Below the pieces are notes generated by a model. It made no database searches and was not told where the DNA came from. It worked only from the letters and a program-made list of their open reading frames with translations. DNA of 8,729 nucleotides from Rhizobiaceae bacterium. Lineage in GTDB: Bacteria > Pseudomonadota > Alphaproteobacteria > Rhizobiales > Rhizobiaceae. Each line of letters opens with the position of its first letter. Position 1 is the first letter of the stretch. Positions 6,905 through 8,729 of this stretch are shown one piece after another. The stretch covers positions 1 to 8,729 of the forward strand of contig JAGWJK010000134.1 of the NCBI GenBank assembly GCA_028865845.1, in the 5' to 3' direction. Both the position numbers and the translations under genes were made by a program.

Positions 6905-7794
6905 TTTCCACCACCCTCGGCGAGCAGACGCGCTTCATGTAGCAAGGCCGATACCAGCGGGGTAAAGGGCTCGCGATGGGTCGCCACGAGACCGACCAGA
7001 TGTTCCGCATCCGGCTCGGTGATCGGGATCATGTGGATATCCGCCGGAAAACCGAAGGAATCCGCGACATTCTTCGGCATGATGCTTGCCCAGCGCCCGG
7101 TAAGGACGTGGGAAAACAACACGATCATCGAATTGGATTCCAATGTCGGATGGGCCGTCGCGCCCGCCTCGACCAGGTGCCGGTTGATGATGCGACGGTT
7201 CTGCATGTCGGCGGTCAGCAGACAGAGCCTGAGGGCGCCGACTTCCTTCCAGGTGACGCTCGTCCGCTCCGCCAATGGGCTGCCGGCGGCCGTGATCAGA
7301 TGATATCGCTCCGCATAGAGTGGCACGCTCGTTACCCGTCCAAGCGGTTCGTTTTCGAGATAGGTAATGCCCGCATCGATCTCGAGATTTTCAAGCAGGC
7401 TCAGCACCTGCAGCGAATTACGCGAAATGATCGAGAAGGTGACGTCCGGGTGCCGCTCCTGAAACGGAGCGGTGATCCTCGGGATCATCGCCAGTGCGGT
7501 CGGAATAGCGGCAATGCGGATATGACCGGCAAGACCGCTGCGGGCGGCCCGCATTTCCTCGCGCATCGTCCTTGCATCGCCGACAATACGCCGCGCCCAT
7601 TCGAGTACACGTTGGCCCTCAGGCGTCAGCCCCTGAAAACGCGACCCGCGGCTCACCAGCATGACCCCGAGCTGGTCCTCCAACTGCCGGATCGCCGCCG
7701 ACAAGGTCGGCTGCGTCACCCCGCATTCCTCCGCGGCACGGCCGAAATGCTTCTGGTTGGCCAGCGCAATGAAGAATTCCAGCTTGTCGATCAT
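6898..7794 (-). CDS. LysR-type transcriptional regulator, probable regulator of the fds operon
   Basis: This 298-residue protein has the family architecture: an N-terminal winged helix-turn-helix (residues about 2-60, with FGRAAEECGVTQPTLSAAIRQLE from 17 on and SRGSRFQGLTPEGQRVL), a linker helix, and a periplasmic-binding-protein-like effector domain from about residue 91 (GHIRIAAIPTALAMIP) to the C-terminus. The ATG at 7794 has GGAG at 6 nt spacing. It lies directly upstream of fdsG on the same strand, and a strong palindrome of the LysR type separates the two. By position it is the likely regulator of formate dehydrogenase (an FdsR-like role); this is inference, and the effector (perhaps formate or a related metabolite) cannot be read from the sequence. 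The same-strand arrangement is less usual for this family than divergent transcription. Confidence 0.93.
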   Translation of the reverse strand: MIDKLEFFIALANQKHFGRAAEECGVTQPTLSAAIRQLEDQLGVMLVSRGSRFQGLTPEGQRVLEWARRIVGDARTMREEMRAARSGLAGHIRIAAIPTALAMIPRITAPFQERHPDVTFSIISRNSLQVLSLLENLEIDAGITYLENEPLGRVTSVPLYAERYHLITAAGSPLAERTSVTWKEVGALRLCLLTADMQNRRIINRHLVEAGATAHPTLESNSMIVLFSHVLTGRWASIMPKNVADSFGFPADIHMIPITEPDAEHLVGLVATHREPFTPLVSALLHEARLLAEGGGNR

Positions 7795-7798
7795 TCAT

Positions 7799-7816
7799 CT
7801 CTCCCGAAGGGAAGAG
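7799..7816 (-). promoter_or_regulatory. Possible hairpin masking the ribosome binding site of the LysR-family gene
   Basis: On the minus strand CTCTTCCC and GGGAGAG can pair around a 3-nt TTC loop with one bulged T. The 3' arm contains the GGAG (7801-7804) used for the start at 7794. It could reduce translation of the regulator; small GC-rich hairpins of this size are common, so the role is uncertain. Confidence 0.3.
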
Positions 7817-7863
7817 TTAGACGGACGATAGGGCAAGCGCAATATCTGCGGACGCGTCAGCGC

Positions 7864-8202
7864 TCAGCAATCGGTTGCACAAAAAACTTCTTGCAGGGAT
7901 GCGACGACGGCGCGGATCTCCGATGTGGCGACGGCATAGTAGATCAGCCGGCCCTCGCGGCGGGTATCGACCAGCTTCTCCAGTCGCAAACGCGCCAGAT
8001 GCTGCGATACCACTGCCTGCTGGAGACCGAGCAGTTCCTCGATCTCTTTCACGGTTTTTTCACGCTTTGCCAGCATGAAAAGAATGATCAGCCGCGTCTC
8101 ATGCGACAGCGCCTTCAACAGAACGCTCGCCCTTCGAGCCTTCGCACTGAGCTCTTCCACATTATGTTCGACAGCACCGCCAGGCGGTGAAGACAGCGAC
8201 AT
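7864..8202 (-). CDS. ArsR/SmtB-family winged-helix transcriptional regulator
   Basis: This 112-residue protein is of normal ArsR-family length. The family signature runs from LLKALSHETRLIILFMLA (28-45) through the helix-turn-helix, about residues 50-78 (VKEIEELLGLQQAVVSQHLARLRLEKLV), to the beta-wing TRREGRLIYYAV (80-91). The metal-binding ELCVCDL-type cysteines of ArsR helix 3 are absent (VKEIEEL here), and so is the helix-2 cysteine of the sulfide/persulfide sensors BigR and SqrR. The only cysteines are C108 and C112 at the extreme C-terminus. Family members usually repress their own gene and neighbours and release DNA on binding metal or on thiol oxidation; the signal here is unknown. The ATG at 8202 has AGAGG at 8 nt spacing. 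It lies 69 nt upstream of the LysR-family gene on the same strand. Confidence 0.92.
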   Translation of the reverse strand: MSLSSPPGGAVEHNVEELSAKARRASVLLKALSHETRLIILFMLAKREKTVKEIEELLGLQQAVVSQHLARLRLEKLVDTRREGRLIYYAVATSEIRAVVASLQEVFCATDC

Positions 8203-8241
8203 ATAACAAGCCTCTGGCGATTACTCACATAGCCATATACC

Positions 8242-8255
8242 TACAATATTATAGA
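8242..8255. promoter_or_regulatory. Candidate operator for the ArsR-family regulator
   Basis: CTACAATATTATAG is a 14-bp dyad with six of seven base pairs symmetric (8245/8252 do not pair). It covers the -10 box and the predicted start site of the ArsR-family gene, about 40 nt before its ATG. AT-rich dyads over the promoter are typical operators of this family, so autorepression is likely but inferred. Confidence 0.45.
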
Positions 8256-8276
8256 GCCGGACGCTGGTTTAAAAAG
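8249..8276 (-). promoter_or_regulatory. Candidate promoter of the ArsR-family gene
   Basis: The minus strand has a perfect TATAAT at 8249-8254. A poor -35 candidate, TTTTTA (8271-8276), lies 16 nt upstream. The start site would be near 8242, giving a leader of about 40 nt. Confidence 0.5.
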
Positions 8277-8305
8277 CCGCGGAACACCAAAAAAGGTCCG
8301 ACTTA

Positions 8306-8729
8306 TCAGCATATAAGCTGGCCGCCGTTAATCTCGATGACCTGGCCGGTGATGTAACCGGACAGTGTAGGGGCTGCGAGGAAAAGATAAGCCGGCGCAC
8401 AATCTTCCGATGTACCTAGGCGCTGCAGCGGAATAGACCGGCGAGTCTGTTCCAACTTCTCCTTAGTCGAGTAACGTTCATGGAAATCCGTGGCGATGGT
8501 TCCTGGCGAAACGCAGTTGACGCGGATGCCGTCGGGCGCCAGTTCCCGCGCCAATGCCTTGGAATAGGTTGCGACGAAGGCCTTGGACGCCGAATAGATC
8601 GCCGATCCCGGGCTACCGCCAGTGAGCGCCGAGATCGATACGGTGTTGACAATCGCCGCCTCGCCGGAAGCCCTCAGCAACGGCAGCAGCGCCCGTGTCA
8701 CCTCTACGACGGAGGTCTGGTTGAGCTGA
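8306..8729 (-). CDS. Short-chain dehydrogenase/reductase, C-terminal part (5' end outside window)
   Basis: The frame is open to the right edge and yields 140 residues ending at a TGA (8306-8308). It carries the classical SDR markers: the serine-containing NTVS segment after strand 5, the active-site YSASKA (Tyr-x3-Lys), RELAPDGIRVNCVSPGTIATDF after strand 6, and the C-terminal GYITGQVIEINGG. SDR enzymes of this class are about 250 residues, so roughly the first 110, including the glycine-rich nucleotide-binding motif, lie outside the window. It is an NAD(P)-dependent oxidoreductase; FabG-like and sugar or hydroxy-acid dehydrogenases all share these motifs, so the substrate cannot be assigned. 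The ArsR-family gene follows on the same strand after 103 nt with its own promoter, so the two need not be co-transcribed. Confidence 0.92.
   Translation of the reverse strand, partial: QLNQTSVVEVTRALLPLLRASGEAAIVNTVSISALTGGSPGSAIYSASKAFVATYSKALARELAPDGIRVNCVSPGTIATDFHERYSTKEKLEQTRRSIPLQRLGTSEDCAPAYLFLAAPTLSGYITGQVIEINGGQLIC

Noticed and set aside
8268..8300. Possible terminator after the SDR gene (T runs with CCGCGG and GGACC/GGT repeats)
   Set aside because: The T runs are present on the minus strand, but I found no stem longer than about three to six pairs in the right order before them; not strong enough to call.
8306..8729. Unusual spacing between catalytic Ser and Tyr in the SDR
   Set aside because: There are serines 12 and 14 residues before the Tyr, and the TGGSPGSAIYSASK layout is common in SDR proteins, so this is not an anomaly.

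Overview
The window looks like chromosomal or large-replicon DNA of an alphaproteobacterium of the Rhizobiaceae type (Rhizobium, Sinorhizobium or Agrobacterium group). The grounds are high GC with GC-rich third codon positions, protein sequences of rhizobial flavour, and an intergenic nested palindrome resembling the rhizobial RIME elements. I cannot name the species.

Layout: (i) 2-493 (+) is the C-terminal end of a methyl-accepting chemotaxis protein, followed by a strong intrinsic terminator. (ii) 630-6805 (-) is a complete operon for the soluble, molybdenum-containing, NAD+-dependent formate dehydrogenase. It reads right to left as fdsG (NuoE-like, [2Fe-2S]), fdsB (NuoF-like, FMN/NADH/[4Fe-4S]), fdsA (catalytic Mo subunit with five Fe-S cluster motifs and a catalytic Cys), fdhD/fdsC (sulfur transfer to the Mo cofactor) and fdsD (small delta subunit). 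Junctions are tight (4-nt overlap, 4-nt gap, 11-nt overlap) except fdsA-fdhD, where a ~160-bp nested inverted repeat sits and contributes part of the fdhD ribosome binding site. (iii) 6898-7794 (-) is a LysR-type regulator immediately upstream of fdsG and on the same strand. A near-perfect 21-bp palindrome with an ATAG-N7-CTAT core overlaps its stop codon and is placed where a LysR-family activator of the fds promoter would be expected. (iv) 7864-8202 (-) is an ArsR-family winged-helix repressor with an unusual C-terminal Cys-x3-Cys; its promoter has a perfect TATAAT box inside a 14-bp dyad, suggesting autorepression. (v) 8306-8729 (-) is the C-terminal part of a short-chain dehydrogenase/reductase that enters from the right edge.

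Together the operon encodes the cytoplasmic enzyme that oxidises formate to CO2 and passes the electrons through an Fe-S chain to FMN and NAD+. The enzyme family is known to work reversibly and to support formate use, in some rhizobia together with CO2 fixation. I see no entirely new system. The points worth a second look are regulatory: the LysR operator, the palindrome inserted in the operon, and the ArsR dyad. No stretch longer than about 185 bases lacks a gene.
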